This document shows positions 1 through 6,385 of a DNA stretch of 13,342 bases, piece by piece. How positions within the stretch are numbered: the stretch's first letter is position 1; every line of letters starts with the position of its first letter. The stretch comes from Hyphomicrobiales bacterium (GTDB taxonomy: Bacteria > Pseudomonadota > Alphaproteobacteria > Rhizobiales > SZUA-8): NCBI GenBank assembly GCA_003232175.1, contig QILX01000032.1:1-13342 (forward strand), written 5' to 3'. The position numbers and the translations under genes are program-made. Below the pieces are notes generated by a model. The model did no database searches and was not told the DNA's origin. It was given only the letters and a program-made list of their open reading frames with translations.

Positions 1-92
1 AGGAAGAAGAGGCTGCTGCACCGGAAAAGCCGGCGGAACCGCCCAAGCAGGAAATTCTCCTGGCGGAAATCCGCGATCTGCTGAAAAAATAG
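1..92 (+). CDS. mscL: MscL large-conductance mechanosensitive channel, C-terminal end (partial)
   Basis: The reading frame enters at the window edge (first full codon at base 3) and stops at TAG 90-92. The visible 29 residues are an acidic, Ala/Pro-rich linker (EEEAAAPEKPAEPPKQ) followed by EILLAEIRDLLKK. This matches the conserved C-terminal cytoplasmic helix of MscL, which usually ends in a variant of 'LLTEIRDLL'. MscL is the inner-membrane pentameric channel that opens under osmotic downshock. Only the tail is present, so the pore helices cannot be checked. The gene converges on the leftward transferase gene, whose stop is at 170-172. The call rests on the short but distinctive tail. Confidence 0.8.
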   Translation, partial: EEEAAAPEKPAEPPKQEILLAEIRDLLKK

Positions 93-104
93 CGCCGGAA
101 CCTG

Positions 105-121
105 CCTGAAACAATTTCAGG
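105..121. other. Small inverted repeat between convergent genes
   Basis: CCTGAAA (105-111) and TTTCAGG (115-121) can form a 7-bp hairpin with a 3-nt loop in the 77-bp gap between mscL and the converging transferase gene. No U-tract follows on either strand, so it is at best a weak terminator or a 3'-end processing hairpin. Position is the main argument. Confidence 0.3.
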
Positions 122-169
122 AAAAGTTCCGATGGTTGTCCGTCCGGAGTTTGCGCAAAAAAATGAAAC

Positions 170-1725
170 TTAAAGCGTTTCATGTTTGGACGGTGCCGGT
201 GCCACCAAAATCGCCGACCCGTCGCGGCGCGGGTCGGCGACAGCGCTGATTTCGCCATTTTGAGCTCGCGCGACAGCATGCACGCCACCAAAAAACATGT
301 CCGGTTCAGCCCAGGCCCGGTGGTCGGGAAACGCTGCGACGAGCAAGGCCCGCTCGGCGGCGCGTAATGATCCTCGAAATCCAGGTGGGTGCCTTCCACA
401 TGCAGGCGCGGGCCGATGACCGAAGCTTCAAGGTCCCGGCCTTGAGCAATGCGGGCAGCAACAATGGCAACCGCGCTGCGAATGCGGTTCGAACCCCCTG
501 AGCCAAGTGCCACGATGCGCCGGCCCCGGGACATGATTGTTGGCGCCATCATGGAGGAAAGCCGGGTATCGGGTTGCCAGTTGCCTACGCCGCCGGGGTT
601 GATATCGTCCTCGCCCAGCATGTTGTTCATCAGGAAACCACCGATCATATGGCCATTGCCCTCGCCATTGGAGACGGTGGCCGCCGCGGCGTTGCCATCA
701 CCGTCAATGACGCTGATATGGGTAGTGCCACGCCGGGATGCCCGATGCTCCTGAGGCGGGTTCAAGGGCGCGGCAAGGTCTTCTTTGCAAATGCGCGTGG
801 CGATATTGAACGGGTCCAGGTCGCGAATGGCCGCCACCTCCGCCAGGGCCCGGCCCAGGTTTTCGATCGAAGGGACGCCGCCAGCCCCGGCATGGCGGGC
901 GGCAAGGTGCAAGGTCAGGCCGACCAGGGCTCCACCGGCCGCCGGGGGCGGATTGAGTGCCACGTCCCAGCCCCGGTAATCAGCCGACAGGGCCGGGCGG
1001 CGTTCAACTTTATAGTTGGCAAAATCCGCCCCGGACAGGTGGCCCACTAGAGCTGGATCGCACATGGCGGCGGCAACCGGACCGTGGGTGAACAGCCGCA
1101 GACCCTCCCGGGCCAGGTGTTCAAAAGTCTCGGCGAGCGCACGATTTGTCAGCCGCTTGCCCGGAGGCGGAAAGACGCCCTGGGGCGCAAAATGATCCGC
1201 CGTCTTTGGTTCAGCCAGCAAGATGGGCGAAACCAGCCCCGCCACATGGGCCTGAAAAGCGGTAAGCTTGACCCCGGTGCGTGCGGCCGCAATGGCCGGG
1301 GCGAGCAATCGCGTCATGGGAAACTGGCCCAGGCGTTCGTGCACCGCATAGAGCCCAGGTACAAATCCGGGTACCGCCGCCGCCCCGGCCCCGATGTGAA
1401 AATCCTGGGTGGCGGGGCCAAAATCAACGGTGACGGCACGAAATTCAGCGTCCCGGCGGCGCCGACGCGGCGTTTGGGCGAAAAAATCGATAAGCTCGGC
1501 GCTCCCGGCTCTGCGCACCATGAAAAAACCGCCCCCCGCCGGCGACGCCAGGACAGGTTCGGCGACACAAGCCATCCACAGGCCGGCAATGGCGGCGTCA
1601 AAAGCGTTGCCACCTTCGGCAAGAACCCCTGCGGCGGCTTCAGCTGTGGCCGTGTGCCCGGCGGAAACGGCGCCATGCCGGCGCGAGGCGCCGGGTTGAG
1701 CCGGACTGATGCTGGTATTGGTCAC
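170..1725 (-). pseudogene. Gamma-glutamyltransferase-like protein, frameshifted near the 3' end
   Basis: Translating the minus strand from GTG 1725 gives a gamma-glutamyltransferase-family protein, an Ntn-hydrolase that cleaves and transfers gamma-glutamyl groups such as that of glutathione. Visible landmarks are the N-terminal AEAAAGVLAEGGNAFDAAIA segment and the catalytic stretch GTTHISVIDGDGNAAAATVS, whose Thr before THxSV is the autoprocessing nucleophile. The oxyanion-region motif LGSGGSNRIRSA is also present. Near + strand 353-368 the frame breaks. Up to '...HLDFEDHYA' homology is in the GTG frame. The expected ending (AERALLVAAFPDHRAW, then FFGGVHAVARAQNGEI, DPRRDGSAILV) lies in the -1 frame and stops at TAA 170-172. 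The span is 1556 nt, one short of 519 codons, fitting loss of one base. The GTG frame stays open past mscL to the window edge. The start is supported by GTGA overlap with the upstream HugZ-like gene. A sequencing or assembly error is as likely as a real mutation. Confidence 0.85.
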
Positions 1726-2447
1726 TTAGGGTTACGGGCGAGATCGACAAGCCTTTCAAGGACAACCTCCGCCGTGGTTGCCGGGGCGGGGAATTGAAGG
1801 CGTAAAGTCACGCCATCGCACTCAAGATCGGCGCCTTCAATGTCGACCCCGCAGATGCGCCATGATTTAGCCGGAGGCACCGGGTTGTCCGAAGCGCAGG
1901 CCGCAATGATGTCGCCATGGTCGGCATTGAGCCGGTCGATCAGTTCAGCCTCGACTTCGCCAAGGTCGGACGGGACGAGAAATAATTCCGAATTGAACCG
2001 GCGAATGCGCCCGAAACCGGCGACGTAGTGGACCCGGTCAATATCGATCACATAAAAACCGAAATCGCCAAAGCTGGTATAAAATGCGTGCCGGTGACGG
2101 GCCATGAAACGCCGGGCGATATTTTGATCCTCAACTTCACGGGCCCGGCCGGACACTGCCACCCGTCCGCCTTCCAGGGGGTCGCCGTTTTTCGGCGTTC
2201 CGTTAAAGAGCAGCGACACCCGATTGTCCGTTGCAACATTGGCGTGGTGCAGCGCCAAAGATGACATTGTCATGACCGGCGCGCCCGATGGTAAGGTTGC
2301 CACATTCACCAACGAAGCGTAGGGTGCCCCCGATGAGGCCTCAAGAGTCGCAAGGGACGCTGTGTTCGCGTCCCGTACAATAAAACGGGCGGCACCAACG
2401 CTGACGGGTTCCGTTTCGGATGCGAATTGATTGGAATTGATGGCCAT
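1722..2447 (-). CDS. HugZ-like FMN/heme-binding split-barrel protein with C-terminal DUF2470
   Basis: This 241-residue protein has an N-terminal pyridoxamine-5'-phosphate-oxidase-like split barrel, about residues 15-150. Typical elements are ASLATLEASSGAPYASLVNVA, VSLLFNG, RVAVSGRAR and the HYVAGFGRIRRF strand. A C-terminal alpha/beta domain of DUF2470 type follows, beginning EAELIDRLNADHGDII. This is the architecture of HugZ/HutZ-like proteins, some of which degrade or bind heme; many homologues have no proven substrate, so a heme role is inference. No signal peptide is seen, so it is probably cytoplasmic. ATG 2447 is chosen because homology starts nearby; upstream AGGTTAACGAA is a weak ribosome site. 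Its TGA (1724-1722) overlaps the GTG of the next gene, implying one transcript and translational coupling. It is divergent from chvI. Confidence 0.85.
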   Translation of the reverse strand: MAINSNQFASETEPVSVGAARFIVRDANTASLATLEASSGAPYASLVNVATLPSGAPVMTMSSLALHHANVATDNRVSLLFNGTPKNGDPLEGGRVAVSGRAREVEDQNIARRFMARHRHAFYTSFGDFGFYVIDIDRVHYVAGFGRIRRFNSELFLVPSDLGEVEAELIDRLNADHGDIIAACASDNPVPPAKSWRICGVDIEGADLECDGVTLRLQFPAPATTAEVVLERLVDLARNPK

Positions 2448-2568
2448 TTCGTTAACCTACACTCAATTTTGGCTATTTACCCGTTGCCCGAGACATGGGC
2501 AAATCAAGGTCGGAATGACGTGCCACATTTTGCCCATGATCAGCGCCTAGTTGGAGTAAGGGGCGATA
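2448..2568. promoter_or_regulatory. Divergent control region between the HugZ-like gene and chvI
   Basis: The 121-bp divergent intergenic region holds three copies of a TTGCCC half-site: TTGCCC at 2484-2489, GGGCAAA (reverse) at 2497-2503 and TTTGCCC at 2529-2535. The first two make a 6-bp inverted pair with a 7-bp spacer. The second and third make a 10-bp inverted pair (CATGGGCAAA 2494-2503, TTTGCCCATG 2529-2538). This layout suits a dimeric regulator acting on one or both genes, but no factor can be named. AAGGGG (2558-2563) sits 5 nt before the ATG of chvI and is its ribosome site. No convincing -10/-35 pair was identified. Confidence 0.45.
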
Positions 2569-3285
2569 ATGATCCAGAGAACCCAGATGGCAACCATAGC
2601 TTTAGTAGACGACGACCGGAACATACTGGCATCGGTGAGCATAGCACTGGAAGCTGAAGGATATCGCATCCAGACCTATACCGATGGCGCATCGGCCTTG
2701 TCTGGCCTGGTGGATGCACCGCCGGACATTGCCATACTCGACATAAAAATGCCGCGCATGGACGGCATGGAACTGCTTCGGCGTTTGCGGCAGAGTTCCG
2801 ACGTTCCGGTCATTTTCCTGACCTCGAAAGACGAAGAAATCGATGAATTGTTCGGCCTCAAAATGGGTGCCGACGATTTTATCCGGAAACCGTTTTCGCA
2901 GCGATTGCTGGTCGAAAGGGTCAAGGCCGTCCTGAGGCGCTCGGCGAGCCGCGAACCCCAGGCCAACGGCGCCAGCGAAGGCGTGGTTCTGGAACGCGGC
3001 AAACTGATGATGGACCCTGAACGTCACTCATGCACCTGGAAGGGGCAGGATGTTATACTCACGGTCACGGAATTTCTGATACTTCAGTCGCTGGCCTTGC
3101 GGCCCGGCGTGGTGAAAAGCCGCGATGCATTGATGGACGCAGCCTATGACGATCAGGTCTATGTCGATGACCGGACGATCGACAGCCATATCAAGCGCCT
3201 TCGCAAAAAATTCAAAGCCGTCGACAATGCCTTCGACGTTATTGAGACCCTTTATGGCGTGGGGTATCGGTTCAAGGAATGTTAG
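2569..3285 (+). CDS. chvI: ChvI-type response regulator (OmpR/PhoB family)
   Basis: A 238-residue two-component response regulator. The receiver domain spans about residues 8-125. Its acidic pocket is D14/D15/D16, the phospho-acceptor is Asp58 in ILDIKMPRMDG, the switch Thr is T85 in IFLTS and the conserved Lys is K107 in FIRKPF. The C-terminal winged-helix DNA-binding domain (about 135-236) shows LTVTEFLILQSLALRPG, RTIDSHIKRLRKKF and the closing YGVGYRF wing. The opening 'TIALVDDDRNIL' and the chvG neighbour identify it as ChvI. In rhizobia, Agrobacterium and Caulobacter, ChvG-ChvI controls envelope, acid and exopolysaccharide responses. The start at 2569 has a good AAGGGG site; ATG 2587 (giving MATIALVDDD) is the alternative that matches usual ChvI length. 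A 156-bp gap without a clear gene separates it from chvG. Confidence 0.93.
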   Translation: MIQRTQMATIALVDDDRNILASVSIALEAEGYRIQTYTDGASALSGLVDAPPDIAILDIKMPRMDGMELLRRLRQSSDVPVIFLTSKDEEIDELFGLKMGADDFIRKPFSQRLLVERVKAVLRRSASREPQANGASEGVVLERGKLMMDPERHSCTWKGQDVILTVTEFLILQSLALRPGVVKSRDALMDAAYDDQVYVDDRTIDSHIKRLRKKFKAVDNAFDVIETLYGVGYRFKEC

Positions 3286-3441
3286 GGTAGGATTTGCATC
3301 GGCTGGACCAGAGCGCATCCATCATCCCTGCCGACGGCTGTGCTGATTTTGATTGTTGCGGTTACAGTCGACTTGAAACGAAAATCCCGGTTCGGCAATG
3401 AACGAGCGCCGGGCTGCAATTTCGCCCTAGAGGGTTTCTAA

Positions 3442-5226
3442 ATGGCAGTCGAGACCGACGAGGGGCTTGATTTCCGTGCCGACACCAAGAGCAAAACCGG
3501 TCGTCCGCCGGTCCGCTCTCGGTTGAACCCTTTTTTCCTGACCCGCAACTGGCTGTCTTCCCTCACCCGCCGTATCGCGGTTTTCAATCTAGTTGCCCTG
3601 GTTGTTCTGGTCTCGGGGATTTTATTTCTCAACCAGTTTCGCGCCGGGCTGATCGATGCGCGGGTACAGAGCCTCCTGACCCAGGGCGAAATTATCGCCG
3701 GCGCCATCGCCGCCTCCGCCACCCTGGATACCGATGCTGTCACCATTGACCCGGACCGCCTGCTTGATCTTCAAGAAAATGAAAACAATTCGCAACTGGA
3801 TGAGCCGGTAAGCAGCATCAATTTTCCGATAAACCCCGAACGCGCGGCGCCAATTTTATGGCAACTTGTCTCGCCGACGCAGACGCGGGCTCTGCTATTC
3901 GATCTTGAAGGAAGTCTGGTGGTCGACTCACAGACGCTTTTTGGCGGCGGGCAGATTACAAATTTTGAGCTCAAACCACTGGGGCAGCCCACCGGAGGCT
4001 GGACAGTGACGGGCCTGTGGCGCCAGGCCGTTTCGTGGATACGCCGGGGCGAATTGCCCGAACAATCGCAATTGCCGCTGGATGACGGTAGACGCTATCC
4101 CGAGGTTGTCGCCGCCCTGGGGGGCACGCCGGTGTCTTTTGTCCGCGTTAACGACCTTGGCGAGTTGATCGTTATCGTCGCCGTACCGGTGCAGCGCTTT
4201 CGCGCCGTTCTCGGCGCTCTGGTTCTATCGACCCAAGGGGGGGATATCGACGCAATTGTCACGGCGGAGCGCTGGGCCATTTTTCGCGTATTTCTGGTTG
4301 CGGCGGCGGTTACGGTGCTGCTCTCCATACTCATCGCCGGAACCATTGTCGAACCCATGCGACGGCTGGCGGCGGCGGCGGAACGCGTGCGCAACGGCGT
4401 GCGGGCTCGTGAGGAAATTCCTGATTTCACATCCCGTGGCGACGAAATCGGCCACCTATCGGGTTCCTTGCGCGATATGACCAGGGCGCTTTACGACCGC
4501 ATCGAAGCTATTGAGAGTTTTGCCGCCGATGTCGCCCATGAATTGAAAAACCCGCTTACTTCGCTGCGCAGTGCCACCGAAACCCTGCCATTGGCCAAAA
4601 CCCCGGAGGCGCAATCCCGTCTGGTGCAAATCATTCAGGACGATGTCATGCGGCTGGACCGGCTGATCAGCGATATTTCCGCTGCATCGCGCCTTGACGC
4701 AGAACTGGCCCGGGAGGAAATGGAGCCGGTGGATATCTCTTCACTGCTGGTTACGGTGGTTTCCGTGGCCAACGACGTCGCCCGCACCGGCCTTCCGGTG
4801 ATAAAGCTGGAACTGCTCGACCCTCAGGGCCTGGGATTTACCGTTCTTGGTCAGGATTCCCGTCTTGGCCAGGTGATCAACAACCTGATCGACAATGCCC
4901 GTTCCTTTGCGCCGGCGGACAGCACTGTGGTGATAACCGGCGAACGGCGGAGCAAACAAATCGAAATCCACATTGAAGACAGCGGTCCGGGAATATCCCA
5001 CGGCGACCTTGAACGAATTTTCGAGCGATTTTATACCGACCGGCCCGGCGACGTGGCTTTTGGGCTGAATTCCGGACTTGGCCTGTCCATTTCCAAGCAG
5101 ATCGTTTCAGCCCACGGCGGCACGATACATGCCGAAAATATTTTCAGCGCCAGCGCCGCGACCGACCCCGGAGCCGGCGCGCGCGGGGCGCGATTTGTCG
5201 TCAGCCTTCCCGCCGGCTCCGAGTGA
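3442..5226 (+). CDS. chvG: ChvG-type sensor histidine kinase
   Basis: A 594-residue membrane histidine kinase that phosphorylates ChvI. It has a ~40-residue cytoplasmic head rich in Arg/Pro, then TM1 at about 44-65 (IAVFNLVALVVLVSGILFL). A periplasmic sensor domain spans about 66-277, followed by TM2 at about 278-303 and a HAMP domain to about 355. The dimerization/phosphoacceptor H-box is FAADVAHELKNPLTSLRS with His366. The ATPase domain has the N box NNLIDNARSFAP (480-491), G1 DSGPGIS (513-519), F box FERF and G2 GLGLSISK. In family members such as ExoS/ChvG the periplasmic domain can be held by an inhibitor protein (ExoR); no such gene is in this window. AGAGGG (3429-3434) lies 7 nt before ATG 3442, and stops at 3428-3430 and 3439-3441 exclude a longer reading in nearby frames. 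Size and all catalytic boxes are normal. Confidence 0.93.
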   Translation: MAVETDEGLDFRADTKSKTGRPPVRSRLNPFFLTRNWLSSLTRRIAVFNLVALVVLVSGILFLNQFRAGLIDARVQSLLTQGEIIAGAIAASATLDTDAVTIDPDRLLDLQENENNSQLDEPVSSINFPINPERAAPILWQLVSPTQTRALLFDLEGSLVVDSQTLFGGGQITNFELKPLGQPTGGWTVTGLWRQAVSWIRRGELPEQSQLPLDDGRRYPEVVAALGGTPVSFVRVNDLGELIVIVAVPVQRFRAVLGALVLSTQGGDIDAIVTAERWAIFRVFLVAAAVTVLLSILIAGTIVEPMRRLAAAAERVRNGVRAREEIPDFTSRGDEIGHLSGSLRDMTRALYDRIEAIESFAADVAHELKNPLTSLRSATETLPLAKTPEAQSRLVQIIQDDVMRLDRLISDISAASRLDAELAREEMEPVDISSLLVTVVSVANDVARTGLPVIKLELLDPQGLGFTVLGQDSRLGQVINNLIDNARSFAPADSTVVITGERRSKQIEIHIEDSGPGISHGDLERIFERFYTDRPGDVAFGLNSGLGLSISKQIVSAHGGTIHAENIFSASAATDPGAGARGARFVVSLPAGSE

Positions 5227-5237
5227 AGCCAGCCCAG
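5227..5237 (+). repeat. 11-bp direct repeat, left copy (AGCCAGCCCAG)
   Basis: AGCCAGCCCAG begins just after the chvG stop codon and recurs exactly at 5420-5430, on the other side of the palindrome. It could be a target-site duplication bounding a ~182-bp insertion, or chance in GC-rich DNA. The ends of the enclosed segment are not themselves inverted repeats. Confidence 0.4.
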
Positions 5238-5301
5238 GCCGGCGGCTGATATTGCCAGGTGGTCGGCGCTAGCCCAGAGAGATTTTTCTTTGTTTAGGTA
5301 T

Positions 5302-5388
5302 GTCTCACGCCATCCCGCTCCCCCACCCGGCCACCCCATAGATTGTATCCTGGGGGTGGCCGGGTGGGGGAGCGGGATGGCGTGAGAC
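5302..5388. repeat. Perfect 36-bp inverted repeat with 15-nt loop; possible terminator or palindromic mobile element
   Basis: The left arm is 5302-5337 and the right arm 5353-5388; every one of the 36 positions pairs. The arms begin and end with GTCTCACGCCATCCC / GGGATGGCGTGAGAC and are about 78% GC. The loop is AT-rich (5338-5352). Outside the arms, complementarity continues imperfectly: about 20 of 30 positions match between the 5268-5297 region and the reverse complement of 5395-5424. The right arm is followed by TTTCTTTCTT on the + strand, so the transcript from chvG could end here as at an intrinsic terminator. The stem is far longer than a normal terminator, which rather suggests a REP- or MITE-like element. 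No transposase is linked. Confidence 0.85.
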
Positions 5389-5419
5389 TTTCTTTCTTAA
5401 TCAACAAAAAGACTCTTCG

Positions 5420-5430
5420 AGCCAGCCCAG
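5420..5430 (+). repeat. 11-bp direct repeat, right copy (AGCCAGCCCAG)
   Basis: Exact second copy of the sequence at 5227-5237. Together the two copies bracket the palindrome-containing segment 5238-5419. Confidence 0.4.
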
Positions 5431-5527
5431 TAGACTCTAAAAATGCTCTAGGTTTGCCGGTGGACAATTGCCAAGGGCTGGAGCAACATGCGCACCGGCG
5501 TATCGGCGATTATTTTGGGGAAGTTGA

Positions 5528-5932
5528 ATGATAGGTCTTGTGTTGGTTACACATGGCCAGCTGGCGCAGGAGTTTCGCGCCGCCATGGAACATGTCGTCG
5601 GGCCGCAAGACGCCGTTGAAACCATATCCATCGGCCCTGATGACGACATGGAACAGCGGCGGCAGGATATTCTCGCAGCGGTGAAAAAAGTCGATACCGG
5701 CGATGGGGTTGTCCTGCTCACCGATATGTTCGGCGGCACACCGTCAAACCTGGCGATTTCGGTCATGGATCAGGCAAAAGTCGAAGTCGTTGCCGGAGTG
5801 AACCTGCCCATGCTGATCAAATTGGCCAGCGTGCGCAATGACATGGCGCTCGAACGGGCCATAACCGAAGCTCAGGAGGCCGGGCGCAAATACATTTCGG
5901 TCGCCAGTGAGGTTCTTGCCGGTCGCGAGTAA
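5528..5932 (+). CDS. PTS EIIA component, mannose/fructose (ManX/PtsM) family
   Basis: A 134-residue single-domain EIIA of the mannose family. His9 in LVLVTHGQLA is the phospho-acceptor. GDGVVLLTDMFGGTPSNLA is the conserved strand-loop that closes the active site, and VVAGVNLPMLIKL is the second family hallmark. No EIIB, EIIC or EIID gene is beside it. It therefore probably belongs to the alphaproteobacterial regulatory phosphorelay (EI, HPr, EIIA) that tunes carbon use rather than transporting sugar. GGGGA (5517-5521) precedes ATG 5528 at a normal distance. HPr follows 4 nt after its stop, so both are likely one operon. The palindrome upstream means it may need its own promoter or depend on read-through from chvG. 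In the literature this gene is called manX, ptsM or pts-IIA. Confidence 0.92.
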   Translation: MIGLVLVTHGQLAQEFRAAMEHVVGPQDAVETISIGPDDDMEQRRQDILAAVKKVDTGDGVVLLTDMFGGTPSNLAISVMDQAKVEVVAGVNLPMLIKLASVRNDMALERAITEAQEAGRKYISVASEVLAGRE

Positions 5933-5936
5933 ATAC

Positions 5937-6227
5937 GTGTCCGGTGACAGCGAGACCGAACGCGCCGTCGTGATCATTTGCAACGAACGCGGACTTCATG
6001 CCCGCGCCTCGGCGAAATTCGTCAAAACCGCCGTAGGCTTTCAATCCGCCATATCCGTCACCATGGACGGCGAAACCGTCGAAGGACACTCAATCCTGGA
6101 CCTCATGATGCTGGCAGCTGGGCCGGGCACCAAAATAGAAATCACTGCCAGCGGCCCGGACGCTCGCCAAGCCCTGGCGCAGCTCATAGCCCTGGTCGAA
6201 TGCGGATTCGACGAAATTGGGGAGTAG
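5937..6227 (+). CDS. ptsH: Phosphocarrier protein HPr
   Basis: A 96-residue HPr. From the GTG at 5937, His21 in GLHARASAKFVKTA is the residue phosphorylated by Enzyme I (His15 of classical HPr). Ser52 in EGHSILDLMMLAA lies where Ser46, the HPr-kinase target, normally sits. The usual compact C-terminal segment follows. The start is uncertain: GTG 5937 lies 4 nt after the EIIA stop, and GTG 5907 would add ten residues and overlap EIIA. Neither has a strong ribosome site, so coupling to EIIA translation is likely. Retention of the Ser site suggests HPr kinase regulation even though hprK is not adjacent. Confidence 0.93.
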   Translation: MSGDSETERAVVIICNERGLHARASAKFVKTAVGFQSAISVTMDGETVEGHSILDLMMLAAGPGTKIEITASGPDARQALAQLIALVECGFDEIGE

Positions 6228-6259
6228 CATATTCCACTTATTGGGCGGCTCCGAAAAAC

Positions 6260-6275
6260 ATAAAGATATCTTTAT
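6260..6275. promoter_or_regulatory. 16-bp perfect palindrome upstream of ahcY (candidate SahR-type operator)
   Basis: ATAAAGATATCTTTAT is a perfect palindrome in the 158-bp gap between ptsH and ahcY. It partly overlaps a good -10-like hexamer TATAGT (6275-6280), though no convincing -35 lies at the right distance. From memory, this AT-rich AAAGATATCTTT form resembles operators reported for SahR, an ArsR-family regulator of S-adenosylhomocysteine and methionine-cycle genes in Proteobacteria. That identification is not checked. A second candidate promoter, TTGCAC (6283-6288) with TTAAAC (6305-6310), is weak. Confidence 0.6.
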
Positions 6276-6385
6276 ATAGTTATTGCACCCCGGCTTGGTG
6301 ATCGTTAAACCATACCCAGACGAATTCAGATTTTCGTCGCCCGATTCCATCGTCCACAGGCCACAGCAGACCAAAGAGAACAATC

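Larger units (their letters stand above)
5227..5527. other. 301-bp gene-free gap between chvG and the EIIA gene
   Basis: No convincing coding sequence is present. Short open frames here have no recognisable motif, and I found no HprK P-loop (typically GxSGSGKS) or other HprK motif in any frame. The gap holds a large perfect palindrome (5302-5388), weaker flanking complementarity extending it to roughly 5268-5424, and an 11-bp direct repeat on both sides. Its right end carries the GGGGA ribosome site of the EIIA gene (5517-5521). In many alphaproteobacteria hprK occupies this position. Confidence 0.7.

Noticed and set aside
574..1050. Rightward 158-codon open frame
   Set aside because: Antisense shadow of the same transferase gene in a high-GC region.
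1084..1797. Rightward 237-codon open frame
   Set aside because: It lies antisense to the transferase gene, whose catalytic motifs are clear; the translation is Arg/Gly-rich and shadow-like.
3286..3441. Possible small gene or terminator between chvI and chvG
   Set aside because: No frame with a start, ribosome site and plausible protein; the CCCGG/CCGGG pair is short and lacks a T-run.
5343..5531. 62-codon open frame starting in the palindrome loop
   Set aside because: Its first part is the right arm of the palindrome, there is no ribosome site, and no motif, including HprK motifs, is visible.
6228..6385. SAM/SAH riboswitch before ahcY
   Set aside because: No stem or conserved core of known SAM-II, SAM-SAH or SAH aptamers could be recognised; the palindrome better fits a protein operator.
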